NCBI RefSeq assembly: GCF_030269925.1
Contig: NC_085130.1
Location: 508,501 to 572,500, forward strand
Source: Bombyx mori
Lineage: Eukaryota; Arthropoda; Insecta; Lepidoptera; Bombycidae
DNA length: 64,000 nucleotides
Direction: 5' to 3'
The notes beneath the pieces were generated by a model. It was not told the DNA's origin. It worked only from the letters and a program-made list of their open reading frames with translations, and made no database searches. Both the position numbers and the translations under genes were made by a program. This document shows, piece after piece, positions 33,200 to 44,197 of the stretch (within the stretch, counting starts at the first letter, position 1; each line of letters starts with the position of its first letter).

Positions 33200-33523
33200 G
33201 AGCTATACACATTTCTTATATTCCTACAGTAAATGAATTATCATTCTGTATAAATGCCTCTTAATTGACTCTCATTAAAATAAACGAATATTAAACTAAT
33301 TGCAGTAACCGGTAATTAAAGTGACTATTGCATTAATTCAGATTATTAAATTATAATTATTATACAATATACAAAGTTATTATCCACTCTATCCATTGTA
33401 CCTTCGTGTAATAGAAACTCTTTCCTTTACAATCTTATGAATAAATTTTTACACTATTTAAACAGTGACATTTCATTGATCGACATTTGGGTCAAATTCT
33501 CTGTATAAGGTTTTCAGATCTTG

Positions 33524-33681
33524 TAATGACTTACAGGAGAGAGAAGCTCATAATTTTGGGTCGCATAGAAGGCAAGCGCGTCGTGGGCAGATCACCAGCT
33601 AGATGTTCAGATCTGGTTAAGGGAGCGGTTAGTGGTCCGTGCCACCCGTGTCCAAACACTGGAGAGGAAAGTCACATGTAG
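33524..33681 (+). pseudogene. LINE polymerase C-terminal fragment
   Basis: Encodes REKLIILGRIEGKRVVGRSP and beyond, the IEGKRxxGR pattern seen near the end of several LINE polymerases. The first ~75 bases are shared with 6684-6755. Very short; no RT core. Confidence 0.55.
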
Positions 33682-34253
33682 TCGCTATCCTCAGCAGTGA
33701 GGGACGATGAAGAAAAAGCAGAATGACGTACCATTAAGTAGGTCGTGATCATGTCTGCGCGGCTACCCCGAAATAAATCCATTAACTCGTTCTCATTATT
33801 CATTACACTTTAACAATTTCCGGCTCTTCGAATAGTTTATGTTACGGAAGGCTGATAATGTTTAATGACGTCTACTAGGTGAGAGCCATAAGCAATCTTC
33901 ATATTTTCTTGTTATAACTCAATATTGACTTCAAAATCCTGACGGTATATGTCAAGCCTAATGTTGGACCTTATAGTACGTTCCGCGCATAACGTACCTT
34001 ATCTGTGACACACTTTCAGGTACTACAAATAAAGCACTATTATTTACTTTGTGTTTGCCTGTGAATTTTTTTTATGTTGTTACGTAACTTATTGACGGCT
34101 TAGAGGTAGCTTCATTTAGCACGTCCTCAAATTTCTTGTTTAGTTGCAGGAATGTAAGAATTCATGATTTAACGTAATATATTGCGTCTTCAGTTAAAAT
34201 TTAAGTTCAATAACGATGCTTTACGTAGAGTACAACTTTTACTATACTCGTTA
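33682..34253. other. No gene recognised
   Basis: AT-rich, no feature. Confidence 0.4.
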
Positions 34254-34375
34254 TCTATATATATAAAAATGAATTGCTGTTCGTTAGTCTCGCTAAAACT
34301 CTAGAGCGGCTGGACCGATTTGGCTAATTTTGGTCTTGAATTATTTGTGGAAGTCCAGAGAAGGTTTAAAAGGTA
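34254..34375 (+). mobile_element. Probable Helitron 5' end fragment
   Basis: Starts with TC after an A, then TATATATATAAAAATGAATTG and a block (GGCTGGACCGATTTGGC) that I recall as common in lepidopteran non-autonomous Helitrons. No matching hairpin-CTRR end was found downstream, so it is a fragment at best. Confidence 0.45.
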
Positions 34376-35967
34376 AATAAATATGAAAATGAAATAAATA
34401 AAAATAACAGTTGCAGTCGAAAATTCGACCTGATTATGGGTTGCGTTGGCCACTTAGCAGCAGTCAGGGCGTGCGCTCGACTACCGAGGCCAATATGAAA
34501 CCATAAAGAAACTGCACACAAACATAAAAAAATAGATTTTATTGTAAGCCTTCTGTTAGTGCCTTATTTTGTTACCATAATGCAACATTACATATGTGAA
34601 TTAACATCTAAAGACTTATTGATTTATTTTTACAAAAATATAAAGTTTTCCTCAGAATTTTGTATTGTATTTTTTTTCTATGTATCTAATATACTTTTCT
34701 ACAGAAGTTCCATTTACCTAAATCGATAAGAAATTGTGAATAAAATTACCACAAGAAAAGTACAGATATGAGATTTCTCTTACAATCAAATTATTTCTAG
34801 TATAAATACTTGCCTGAGCACCTAAGGCAACCACATACTGTCGAGAATGGGTCTCACTTCATAGAAAGCTATCAGTTTAGGTTGACGGGTTTTGTAAAAA
34901 CCATTGTTTCTTCTAAAAATAGAAAAAATTAACTTACTAAAACCTACCACACATCGTGGAATAATTACAGATTGCCGCACAAAAATGAACAACCAGTAAA
35001 AATGCAAGTATTTCGTAACTACATTTTATTAATAACCTTAAACTAATCGTTAGCGGTAGACCTTACTACTCATCATAACATGAGTCTTCTACTTAAAATT
35101 ACGTCACACAAAACACATACATACACAAAAAATCTTTCACAATCTGTAATTTACAAAATTATCATCACAACATCTCATATTATTAGCAAAAATAATACTT
35201 TTGTAAGTCGTGATAATGGTGAATTTTGCTTGAATACATTCGACACATACTACAGTTTAAACCGCTTTACAACTTGTTTACTAAAGACATATTTACATAC
35301 ATACGTCGTGTATTAGAGAGAAAATGCTGTTTACGTAATGCTCATGTCCAGTTCGTGGCTTGCGCAAGCATCCAAAAGCTTGTGAGCTTTAGAAAATAGG
35401 TAGATACCGAAAGCACATATACATAATCATTTTGTGTTCTGTCACATGAAACACATTAGAAATATATTTGCCCTAAAATATTGAAAATACAACGTTTTGA
35501 GTTTACAAATAGTAAAAATTTGAGTTAACAATGAAATAGACACAATTTGAAACATTTTTTTCAGAGTGATTTGTTAATGCATTTAAAATATTGAAATGTT
35601 GTGAATTAATTATTAATTAGTCTATTGGTGGTTGTTTAATATCTTTGGCATTCTATCCAAATTTTTGAACTTTTGCGTAACATACCTTTCTATATGACAC
35701 ATATAGAAATTTATCACATCATTATTTAAATTCTCAAGTAACTTTTCAATAAAAGAAATCTTGAGACTTCTCCAGTCTCTCGACCTAAATAAATTAAAGC
35801 AAAACAGATTGAACCGAACAACTTTTACTGAAGTCTCCATAAGGAGATTGTCGCAGAAAAGTTATTTGATTCAATATACAAACATCGATCCAAGATCACT
35901 CGTTCAAACCCGGAACTCCAATGAATCATCACTAAGTCAAAACCAATTAACACTGGTTACGTAGTCC
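34376..35967. other. No gene recognised; includes likely 3' UTR of tetraspanin 2
   Basis: AT-rich. An AATAAA on the minus strand at 35030-35025 could end the transcript of the gene at 35968-36762, giving a ~940-nt 3' UTR. Small frames show no motifs. Confidence 0.4.
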
Positions 35968-36762
35968 TTATAGTAACACCTTCTTGCTCTCCGCTTCGTA
36001 CTGAGCGACTAACACTTTGGGATGATGTCGATTCTTCAGTTTCCTCAGGAGCGCAATCATCACAAACAAATTGATGACGCCAATAAGCGCTATGAAGGCG
36101 GACGTCGCAGAGAATGCCTTTATCACTATGCTCGTGTACTCGGAGGCGACCTTGGAGCAGCCGTGGCGGCTGTTGGCCAGCGAGTTGGAGAAGTCGCAGA
36201 TGATGTTGTAGGTCCCGATCCAGCCGTGGTAGTAGGTGTCGCAGCACGAGACCGGGAACTCATTCCTCTTGTTGATGTAGTCGCGAGGGCTCATAGCGCC
36301 GCAGCATTGCAGTCTCTTCTCCATGACGCCGAAAGCGGACTCTATCCCGTGGTCGTTCTGAGCGTGGATGAACGCGTCCCATATCGTGTCGCCGACGAAA
36401 CTCGCCGTCCCATCAGAGTCGGCCAGCGTCAAGGCAATTATCGCGATCACAATGAGCAGCAACACCGAAACTGATTGGAATATAATGTGCGTCACCAGCA
36501 GTCCTTTGCTGCGCTTGCTAGCGCCGGCGAACCCGCAGCACGCCGTGAACATTGCCATCAAGGCCACTACACAAAACACCCATGGTATCGCCTGAGGCCA
36601 GTACACGTTGTAGTCTAAGAGGTAGTGATTTGTGTTCCGAAGGGAGGTGATGCTGACTACCTCGACGAAGAACCATATCGAGGCACAGGCGAGGCCGAGG
36701 CTCAGGAGCATCTGCAGCGTGTTTAGAACGTACGTGGTCGCGGTGAGGACGGTGGAGGCCAT
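35968..36762 (-). CDS. Tetraspanin, intronless (paralogue 2)
   Basis: A 264-residue four-pass membrane protein. The frame is open 8 codons further upstream but only from a TTG; the first ATG at 36762 has a strong GTCGCCATGG context and lies ~33 nt from the predicted initiator, so it is chosen. Membrane segments are at about 14-36, 60-80, 88-113 and 212-238. The large loop has CCG at 153-155, CC at 173-174, C189 and C202. The first segment and small loop (IWFFVEVVSITSLRN, then NHYLLDYNVYWPQ) are close to paralogue 1, and the PRDY after CCG and the C-terminal KVLL match paralogue 3. No intron. Cytoplasmic and juxtamembrane Cys (C64, C75, C76) could be palmitoylated, as in the family. Partner and tissue unknown. 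Confidence 0.94.
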   Translation of the reverse strand: MASTVLTATTYVLNTLQMLLSLGLACASIWFFVEVVSITSLRNTNHYLLDYNVYWPQAIPWVFCVVALMAMFTACCGFAGASKRSKGLLVTHIIFQSVSVLLLIVIAIIALTLADSDGTASFVGDTIWDAFIHAQNDHGIESAFGVMEKRLQCCGAMSPRDYINKRNEFPVSCCDTYYHGWIGTYNIICDFSNSLANSRHGCSKVASEYTSIVIKAFSATSAFIALIGVINLFVMIALLRKLKNRHHPKVLVAQYEAESKKVLL

Positions 36763-36790
36763 GGCGACGTGTGCGCGCGACGACAATTCA

Positions 36791-36831
36791 CAATGAAATA
36801 GCGTCGTGCGCGCGATTCCACTGTTTTATAA
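36791..36831 (-). promoter_or_regulatory. Core promoter of tetraspanin 2
   Basis: TATA box TATAAAAC (36830-36823) and a TTTCATTGTG initiator around 36796, about 30 nt apart, with GC-rich CGCGCGCACGACG between them. Confidence 0.72.
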
Positions 36832-37479
36832 GCTGCGTTTAGTTTGAAGGACGCGTGGCGGTCCACGCCGTGAATCACCGATAGGCTTTCCGCATATACT
36901 AAGATTTTATTAATTCCGAGAAATACACTGTATGTACCGAGCAAATGAATGAAACAATTAAGGTACGTCGGGAGATTGAACTGGAAACGCTAAACGAAAT
37001 CTTGTATACGACATATTTATTGGCGGTTAGGCGCAGTGTAGTCTTACAATTACATACTACAGATTAGAACAACGCGCTTCAGATTGAAATGTAAATTAAT
37101 CTTTGTTTTAATGCAGTTAGGGCTGTGACTTCATTGCAATGTCATTCACATTGCAATAGCTTTCCACCCAGGCTACTGTTTGAGGTACCTTATAAAGTCG
37201 ACTGTTAAAGGCAACGCCACACTGTAAGTTAGGAGCTTCGATCAAATAAACGCGAACAATATGCTGAGTAGTTTAAAAAACTTAAGCTTTAATTATTATG
37301 TTGTTCTAAACATTTATGACTCACTACATTTTAATATCATATTATTTAACAGCACCAGCGCCGGTATATCGGAAACTAATTCGATATAGATATCGTGGTA
37401 AGCACCCATTAAACTATTGCGTTATTAATTATTTTTTAATGATGAAATCCATCCAAATTGAGAAGTGTGATTAAAGTTT
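36832..37479. other. No gene recognised, upstream of tetraspanin 2
   Basis: AT-rich; no named site. Confidence 0.4.
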
Positions 37480-37870
37480 ATCTGGTAACGGGAAGCCGGA
37501 AGGCGAGCCTGGTCGGCGGCGCTCACAAAATTAGAACGAGCTGTTTTAGGGTAGAAACAGTCACATGGGTTTTTTTTTGGTCAAAAGGAAATCGCCGGAC
37601 TCCCACCCTCCACTGGGTATGTGGAAATCGAACCGACTAAAACCTTCTGTCGCTCAACAACCAGAATCCAAACCTCGCATGAGACAGAATCATGAAAAGG
37701 CAAAGGGGGGAGAGTGAAGCGTTTAGTGCGGAGCACATCTCTCCCATCACCCTCCCCCTCGGGACGCCGGACCGGCGGTCATCGGCGCCACGACCACCAG
37801 CGCTCTTGGTCGGCAGGCTATCCGGAGCCCGCCCAGATGGCGCCGGTTAGAATGGGTTATCCTACGGAAT
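37480..37870. other. GC-rich island, possible retroelement remnant
   Basis: Base composition rises sharply above the surroundings (GGGACGCCGGACCGGCGG, GGAGCCCGCCCAGATGGCG). No long open frame or motif on either strand. It resembles the GC-rich 3' UTRs of some R1-type LINEs, but this is only an impression. Confidence 0.35.
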
Positions 37871-38362
37871 AAGTCACAAAAGTGGGACAACCGGTAATAT
37901 TTATTATGTTTAACATTTTGAAACATTCAATCTGGGGACTGTTAATCAAATATGATGCTTAGAAAATCATTCAGCCAGCATTTTCTCGGTACACTTGCCT
38001 CGACTGACTTGTGGACAAATGGAGTATTCCAAGATTAATCTGAGCGTGAAACATATTTGGTTGCCGGGGTCTGGGTGTTTTTGTTTCGTATGTCATTCCG
38101 GAGCAAATCCTGCGCATACATATAACCAATTATTTTAACAATTTATCTAAAGATTAGACTATCATTTAAAGGTAGTGAATAACGAAGCTAAAACTGAGTT
38201 CCTTTAGACAAAGAGCAATACCACACTTGGACGGGAACACGTGTTTGCTTAGCGACAGCGGCAGGCGGCGCGGGGCAGTTGGTGGTCGACCATGTTTTTG
38301 AGGCCAAACAATTACCGATTTTACTTATTACTGTTCATTATCTAGATGTAAATAACTTAAAT
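37871..38362. other. No gene recognised
   Basis: No feature. Confidence 0.4.
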
Positions 38363-38628
38363 GCGATGCACCGGTGTTCGAATCCCAGGCGGGTAGCAAT
38401 TTTTCTAATGAAATACGCACTCAACGAATGTTCACGATTGACTTCCACGGTGAAGGAATAACATCGTGTAATAAAAATCAAACCCGCAAAATTATAATTT
38501 GCGTAATTACTGGTGGTATGACCTCATGTGAGTCCGCACGGGTAGGTACCACCACCCTGCCTATTTCTGCCTTGAAGCAGTAATGCGTTTCGATTTGAAG
38601 GGTGGGGCAGCCGTTGTAACTAAAAAAA
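38363..38628 (+). repeat. Bm1 SINE, truncated at both ends
   Basis: Starts inside the tRNA-like head (GCGATGCACCGGTGTTCG), keeps the B box, and stops at GCAGCCGTTGTAACTA followed by AAAAAAAA, well before the normal right end. This suggests internal priming or a deletion. Confidence 0.88.
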
Positions 38629-38689
38629 ATACCGCTATCCAACTAGAGTTATGAGTTCTAAGTCTAATTTTTTTAGTAAAACGGTAGCC

Positions 38690-38800
38690 CCTTTCAGCAG
38701 TCGGTAGCAGCTATCTTTCAAACTAAATCCTATTCGCTTACTGCTTCACAGACAGAAATAGACAGGGTGGTGGTACCTACCCATGCGAGCCCAAGTCATC
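38690..38800 (-). repeat. Bm1 SINE fragment, reverse
   Basis: CTTACTGCTTCACAGACAG, AATAGACAGGGTGGTGG and TACCTACCCATGCG: a reverse Bm1 piece about 60 bases after a forward one. Confidence 0.65.
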
Positions 38801-39290
38801 CTTATTTAATGTAACATAGCTCCCGGGTAACTTGCTCGAGTCCGATCATATCCCAAAAGATGGTTGAACATCAGTAAACTTTTTCAACAAAACAAACAAA
38901 ACAAAAGACCTCAAGGATCAAAGCGACGCAAATTTTTTGCCCAATAAGTTGTGGCTCAATTCAAAAATAAATATTTTCAAACGTCGTGTGGTGCCAGCGG
39001 ACCAGAGTAGCATCACCCCATATCTTCCCGGGGCTGTAGGAGCCGATAGAGAGAGTGCGATAAAGACTAGTCTAATGGATAAAATTCGCTCGCACTAAAT
39101 TCTTATTACCTTTTATCCTATGATCTAGAAAAATCCTAATTAGCGCATCAAAAAACGCGACTGTGTTGTTGTACAAATCCCAAACGCAAATACAACATTT
39201 CTAATTACAAAAATTCTGCCAACAGAGCAATGTCCGCTCGGTGGAAGATCTTCCCTTTTCGTTATCCCTATACTATTAGTTATTATTTTA
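38801..39290. other. No gene recognised
   Basis: No feature. Confidence 0.4.
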
Positions 39291-39543
39291 TTACTAGTGG
39301 TAGGACCTCTTGTGAATCCGCACGGGTAGGTACCACCACCCCACCTATTTCTGCCGTGAAGCAGTAATGCGTTTCGGTTTGAAGGGCGGGGTAGCCGTTG
39401 TAACTATACACTTAGAACTTATATCTCAAGGTGGGTGGCGCGTTTACTAGTTACTAGCATTTAGTATCTAATGGCTCCAGTAACTATTTAACACCAGGTG
39501 GGCTGTGAGCTCGCTCGTCTACCCACGTAAGCAATAAAAAAAA
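39291..39543 (+). repeat. Bm1 SINE, short form
   Basis: Begins TTACTAGTGGTAGGACC; contains a scrambled stretch (TTTACTAGTTACTAGC) and ends CCCACGTAAGCAATAAAAAA. Confidence 0.88.
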
Positions 39544-39559
39544 TACTAGATAGTAATGA

Positions 39560-39775
39560 CGTGTATTGTGAGAGCACACGAATGCTGATATCAGAATCCT
39601 ACCTGCTCCTGCCGCAAAACCGACATGTGTTCCGGTTTGACTCGCCGGCCGGGCGGCTGCTGAGAATTCGACCTAAAGTCCAAGGATGGGTGGCGACATT
39701 CATGTTGGGACACCTAAAGGCTCCTATAACCACTTATTGACAGACGGACTAGGGGCTCACCAAAGGCAAGTAAAA
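39560..39775 (+). repeat. Bm1-like SINE, highly diverged
   Basis: Order of blocks follows Bm1 (CCTGCTCCTGCCGCAAAAC, GATGGGTGGCGACATTCATG, CACTTATTGACAGACGG) but identity is low. Confidence 0.45.
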
Positions 39776-39787
39776 AGACGTAAAATT

Positions 39788-40220
39788 GTCGAAGACTGTG
39801 TCGGTATTCGAACCCCGCAGGCGGGAAGCAAATTTTTAAATAAAATACGTACTTGACAGATGTTCACGAATGACTTCCACGGTGAAGAAATAGCATCGTG
39901 TAATAAAAATCAAACCCGCAAAATCGTGTCACAAGTTAAAACGGATTTTCATTAAGAAGACCTACAAATCAACATGAATGTGGTAATGGTCTTATGAGGC
40001 CGCACGGCTATGTACCATCACCCTGCCTATTTCTGGCGTGAAGCAGTAATATTATTATGTGTGCCGGTTTGAAGGGCAGGGCAGCCGTTACGCTGGAAAA
40101 CTGAGGCTTAGAATTCATGTCTCAAGTTTTAATTACGGTATTTACGTTGCTGATGCCTATGGGCTCCAGTTACATCAGGTGGGTCATGAGCTCGTCCACC
40201 CATCTTGGCATTAAAAAAAA
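39788..40220 (+). repeat. Bm1 SINE, near full length, diverged
   Basis: Head from the B box (GTATTCGAACCCCGCAGGCG) through the body to CCACCCATCTTGGC and an A tail. Contains an unusual stretch after AAACCCGCAAAAT. Older than the other full-length copies. Confidence 0.82.
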
Positions 40221-40940
40221 GAACTAATGTCCGTAAAGATTAGTGCCAAGCATGTTGGGTACGGTGGCCACTTAATATCCAAATGGACTTTGAGCTTAGT
40301 TGCCTGTCCACGAGTTTTGCCTTGATTTCGTAATTAGTAATTGTCATCATGGTCCAAGACCAAATAGCCAGTAATTGAGGAAACTATGACCTTCCGGTAA
40401 ACAGCGTGATTGTTGAGCGATAATAATCGGGCCAGCAGGAATAACCCGAGTGTGATTTACGCGCTTCCCTTAATCAAGATCATCCATCCCAAGGTCCTGC
40501 ATTGCCTGCACCCAACGCTCTTACTAAATCTGACCAGCAGATACGAGTAGGTACTATAATCCTGCCTATATCTGCTGCGCCGTGATAACACATACCCTTT
40601 TAACATCTTATTTTCTTACCTCATAAGGCGGGCACTTTATTCGCGTCGCGGACCCATAAGTGTATGATATCCGCTTAACATAAGGGCAGGTGAATTTAGC
40701 TCATTTATAAACAAAAGCAGAACTAAACAAGCTATGAGAAAAGAAACAAAACAACATAATTTTGTTTTTTTTTTATTATTAATAGAACAACAATAATTGA
40801 CTAATTTAATCTTAGTACTTATTTCTATATTTACACAGTGACTACTAATTTACACATTTATATCTAAAAAATAACAAATTCCTTCCAGGTCAGAGAACTC
40901 ACTTATGTAAGCACAAAACTCAAAGGACCATACAACTACA
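40221..40940. other. No gene recognised; possible 3' end of tetraspanin 3
   Basis: A minus-strand AATAAA at 40777-40772 lies about 600 nt past the stop of the gene at 41378 and could be its polyadenylation signal. Confidence 0.4.
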
Positions 40941-41005
40941 TGCTTTTTTTATTGCCTTTCCAGACAGACGAGCATACGGCCCACCTGATGGTGAGTAATG
41001 GTAAG
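40941..41005 (-). repeat. LINE family A tail, very short
   Basis: TTTTTTTATTGCCTTTCCAG, then ACAGACGAGCATACGGCCC and CACCTGATGGTGAGTAATGG. It would lie inside the 3' UTR of tetraspanin 3 if that ends at about 40770. Confidence 0.8.
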
Positions 41006-41377
41006 ATGGTAGCCTACCAACATGCTTTATAACTAAAAACAAATATAATTAATAATTAAATCACAATTTAATAAATGCTGCACTGTTCGAGGTATTTCAG
41101 CCACTGCAACTCATTAGTTACATTTCAATTACAAAATGGTTTGCTAATAAAAGGAAACCATCACTTGTCATCTAATAACTTTAGCACAACAAAACGTTTT
41201 GTTTATACGCATTATTAACATAAACCCTGTATGGGCCTCCAACACTTAAAAACACAAATTAGATATCATTACTGAAACCACCGGTACCAGCCCAGCCGAA
41301 ATTATAACAAAATAATAATTACACAGATACATTGCACCACGAATGCAAAATTAAACTAATACAACCAATGAATGTCA

Positions 41378-42133
41378 TTACAACAACACTTTCTGACAAT
41401 CAGCTTCGGTTTCGACGGCAGGTTCCAATTTCTTGGTCTTCATCTTCATGGACAAGACCACGGCAATCAAAAACCCAATTACGCCAACGATCGCCACCAC
41501 GACCGATCCCACAGACATTCCTTTGATGAAATATTCGGTGTATTTGTCCACAACGCCGTTGCATCCGCTCAATTTGTTCGCGAAATGATCTGAGAAATCA
41601 CAGGGCTTACCCGAATAGCAGCAAGATGCAGGGAAGTTGTTCCTTTTTGGCACATAGTCTCTGGGACTACTGACGCCGCAGCATCGCAACCGCTCTTCGA
41701 AGGAATTGTACGCGCCATCTTGGCTGTCTATACTAGTGTAGAAGACGTCCCACATTGTGCTTTTGAAGAATTCTGCGGTGTTAGGTCCCTCTGCGAGGGT
41801 AAGGGCGACGAGAGGAGCACCAACCAGCAACAATATGGACATCATTTGAAGTACCACGTACAGCAAAATCAGAGGTCGACTCTTCCTCTTCGAACCGCAC
41901 AAGCCACATATGTCGGTCAGTATGGTCAAAATGGCCGCCATGAGAAAGACCCATGGGAGCACCTCGGGCCAGTTCAACGTCTGCTTCAGCTGGTAATGGA
42001 TGGGGTTGCGCAGGGAGGTCAGGCTCACGACCTCAATGAAGGACCATATCGCTACACCACCGAGGACTGACGCGGACAGCACTTGTATGACATTGAATGC
42101 GCACAGGAAGACCGTGAGACACAACGAAGTCAT
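41378..42133 (-). CDS. Tetraspanin, intronless (paralogue 3)
   Basis: A 251-residue four-pass membrane protein from the first ATG at 42133; an 8-codon upstream extension has only a GTG. Membrane segments lie at about 10-34, 58-80, 87-113 and 203-228. The large loop has CCG at 151-153, CC at 171-172, C178 and C191. The loop is shorter than in paralogue 2 between the CC and the fifth cysteine (YSGKP in place of a ~14-residue segment), where tetraspanins usually bind partners, so its partner may differ. Shared with paralogue 2: EVVS-TSLRN, PRDY after CCG, KRN-FP-SCC, and KVLL at the end. EC1 has diverged (NPIHYQLK), losing the YLLD motif. No intron. Function beyond tetraspanin web formation is unknown. 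Confidence 0.94.
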   Translation of the reverse strand: MTSLCLTVFLCAFNVIQVLSASVLGGVAIWSFIEVVSLTSLRNPIHYQLKQTLNWPEVLPWVFLMAAILTILTDICGLCGSKRKSRPLILLYVVLQMMSILLLVGAPLVALTLAEGPNTAEFFKSTMWDVFYTSIDSQDGAYNSFEERLRCCGVSSPRDYVPKRNNFPASCCYSGKPCDFSDHFANKLSGCNGVVDKYTEYFIKGMSVGSVVVAIVGVIGFLIAVVLSMKMKTKKLEPAVETEADCQKVLL

Positions 42134-42161
42134 GTTGGTCGCGGAACGATCGCTCACAATT

Positions 42162-42199
42162 AAATGATGTGTTTCGTCCGCAATTTGTTGTATTTATAT
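42162..42199 (-). promoter_or_regulatory. Core promoter of tetraspanin 3
   Basis: TATA box ATATAAATA (42199-42191) and ACATCATTT initiator (around 42167-42162) about 30 nt apart, ~30 nt upstream of the ATG. Confidence 0.7.
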
Positions 42200-43950
42200 T
42201 ACGGCCAGTTGTATGGTGTTGATTCACTCGGTTTTATGGTGTATTTTTGACGTATGGGGAAATTTACGTATATACGCACGATATTGTTTCAGTGTTTTTA
42301 TTTTTCATTGTTGTTTTGATAAATTTTTATAATTTAAATTTTTTGGTTCAATATCGTGGCCGATTCATTCCCACAATAGGCTACACAAGTGCACGTTATA
42401 ATGAAATCAATTATCGGTTCAATACTATTTCAATACTATTTCAATATAGTCACTTAGTGATATTTAATCAATTAAATATCCATACTATATGGAGTCGGCA
42501 CAGCATGCCCCCTTATAATGCAGCATAGGGAGCTCGAATGATAAGATTAGCATTGTTCTTGGACCGTAATTATTCCTTTATTTTGTAAAATGTACAGAAC
42601 ATGTATCTTGGGATGGTGGCACCATTTGATACCAGTAAACCGCTTTCCAATAAGTCAGCCATTCTGCAGACAACGATGTTGAATCTTTGCTATTTATATG
42701 AGCATGGGGGAAGAGTCTAGGATCCTTATGGTCCTCTTTCTATTAATGCGAGAAGTACTGGATGCAGAAAAATGAAAACAATTTTTTTTACTGTGACATC
42801 AAATTGCTGCAATTTACAATAGATGACGTACAATTATGTATGGCGTTTGCGAGTGGAGCATGATCGCAGGCGCGCTATTGTCACAAGGGCAGAAGGTCAA
42901 CTACGTTTCCGCTCCGACGATCATTGTGTTCCAATTGACCATTGTCAAGGGCTCCGCAAAAAATATTTCACGTAAAATATATTATTGAGGATCATGACAA
43001 AAATATTTTAGGACTTTTTATGAAGTGTCATAGTAAAGGAGTGGAGGTCGATCCACGATCCACGGCACAGGACCGCAGAGGACTCTGTATAGCGGCCCAC
43101 ACAGCAACTATGCGAACAGATCTATAAGGTCTATTCACACAAAATATTCTAGTTTTCAGTGTAATCTTAGAATGTCTGTACTAGAAGAGTTGGGCATCAG
43201 TACAGATCTACCGTGACTTTTGCATATGGTACTTCAGCCATCAGATGAGGTCTAAATCATAAATCCATTCGTTTTTTGTACAAGAGCAGTGGAGTGTTTG
43301 ACCCGCCTGATGGTTAACAGATAGAGTATCTCATCCCTTTCAAATTTCTCTTAAGAAGGATATGTCAAAGTATAGGAAAACCTATGGGGATGTCTTCATT
43401 CCACAGCCGATTTTAGTGGATGAAGATAGCGAAACTGATTACGAAAAACGCTCAGTGCTTGAAATTCCGGAGAGTACAGTTGGGCCTTGCTCCTATGGCG
43501 GGAGGAGGGAATGTAGAATAGAAACGAAATAGCTCATCCTATTTATACAGCATACAGCACTGACAAACACCTCGACAGCCAAGCCCCTCCGTATGCCCCG
43601 AGGTGCCGGACGATCCTTTGTGTACGTGACCAGAAACGTTATCAAATCCTGGGTTTTTTTGATGTAAACAATGTATTGTTTACCGAACCTGAATGAACGT
43701 AGTCAAATGATTTGTCATTAAATGTGTAACTCCATTGAATCATTGTACACAAGTTTTCCCTGACAATATTATTGATGCATTATAAAGAATACAATATTGC
43801 TTATCGCCTAACTGTACAATGTTACACAGATGGGCATTATTTGATTGTCTTGTTAATCACCTGGACTACTATACATACCATGGTACAGGTTCGATGCCCA
43901 GTCCATGTGAATATCTTAGATAAGTTGGTGAAAACACATGAACTATTCCA
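42200..43950. other. 1.7 kb without recognised gene
   Basis: Upstream of tetraspanin 3. Patches at 42840-43130 and 43370-43660 are less AT-rich and could be old retroelement coding sequence, but no motif can be named. Confidence 0.4.
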
Positions 43951-44197
43951 CCAGTGGGTGGTAGGACGTCTTGTGAGTACTCACGGGTAGGTACCACCAC
44001 CCTGCTTATTTCTGCCGTGAAGCAGTAATGCGTTTGCGGTTTGAAGGGTGGGGCAGCCGTTGTAATTATACTTGAGACCTTAGAACTTATATCTCAAGGT
44101 GGGTGGCGCATTTACGTTGTAGATGTTTATGGGCTTCAGTAACCACTTAACACCAGGTGGGCTGTGAGCTCGTCCACCCATCTAAGCAATAAAAAAT
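43951..44197 (+). repeat. Bm1 SINE, short form, with target duplication
   Basis: Begins TGGGTGGTAGGACG and ends CCACCCATCTAAGCAATAAAAAA. ACATGAACTA occurs just before (nine extra bases intervene) and again after the A tail: a 10-base target-site duplication. This shows the truncated form inserted as such. Confidence 0.92.

Noticed and set aside
36763..36786. N-terminal extension of tetraspanin 2 by eight codons
   Set aside because: The extension would need a TTG start; the ATG at 36762 has strong context and sits just after the initiator.
42134..42157. N-terminal extension of tetraspanin 3 by eight codons
   Set aside because: Would need a GTG start; the ATG at 42133 fits the promoter spacing.
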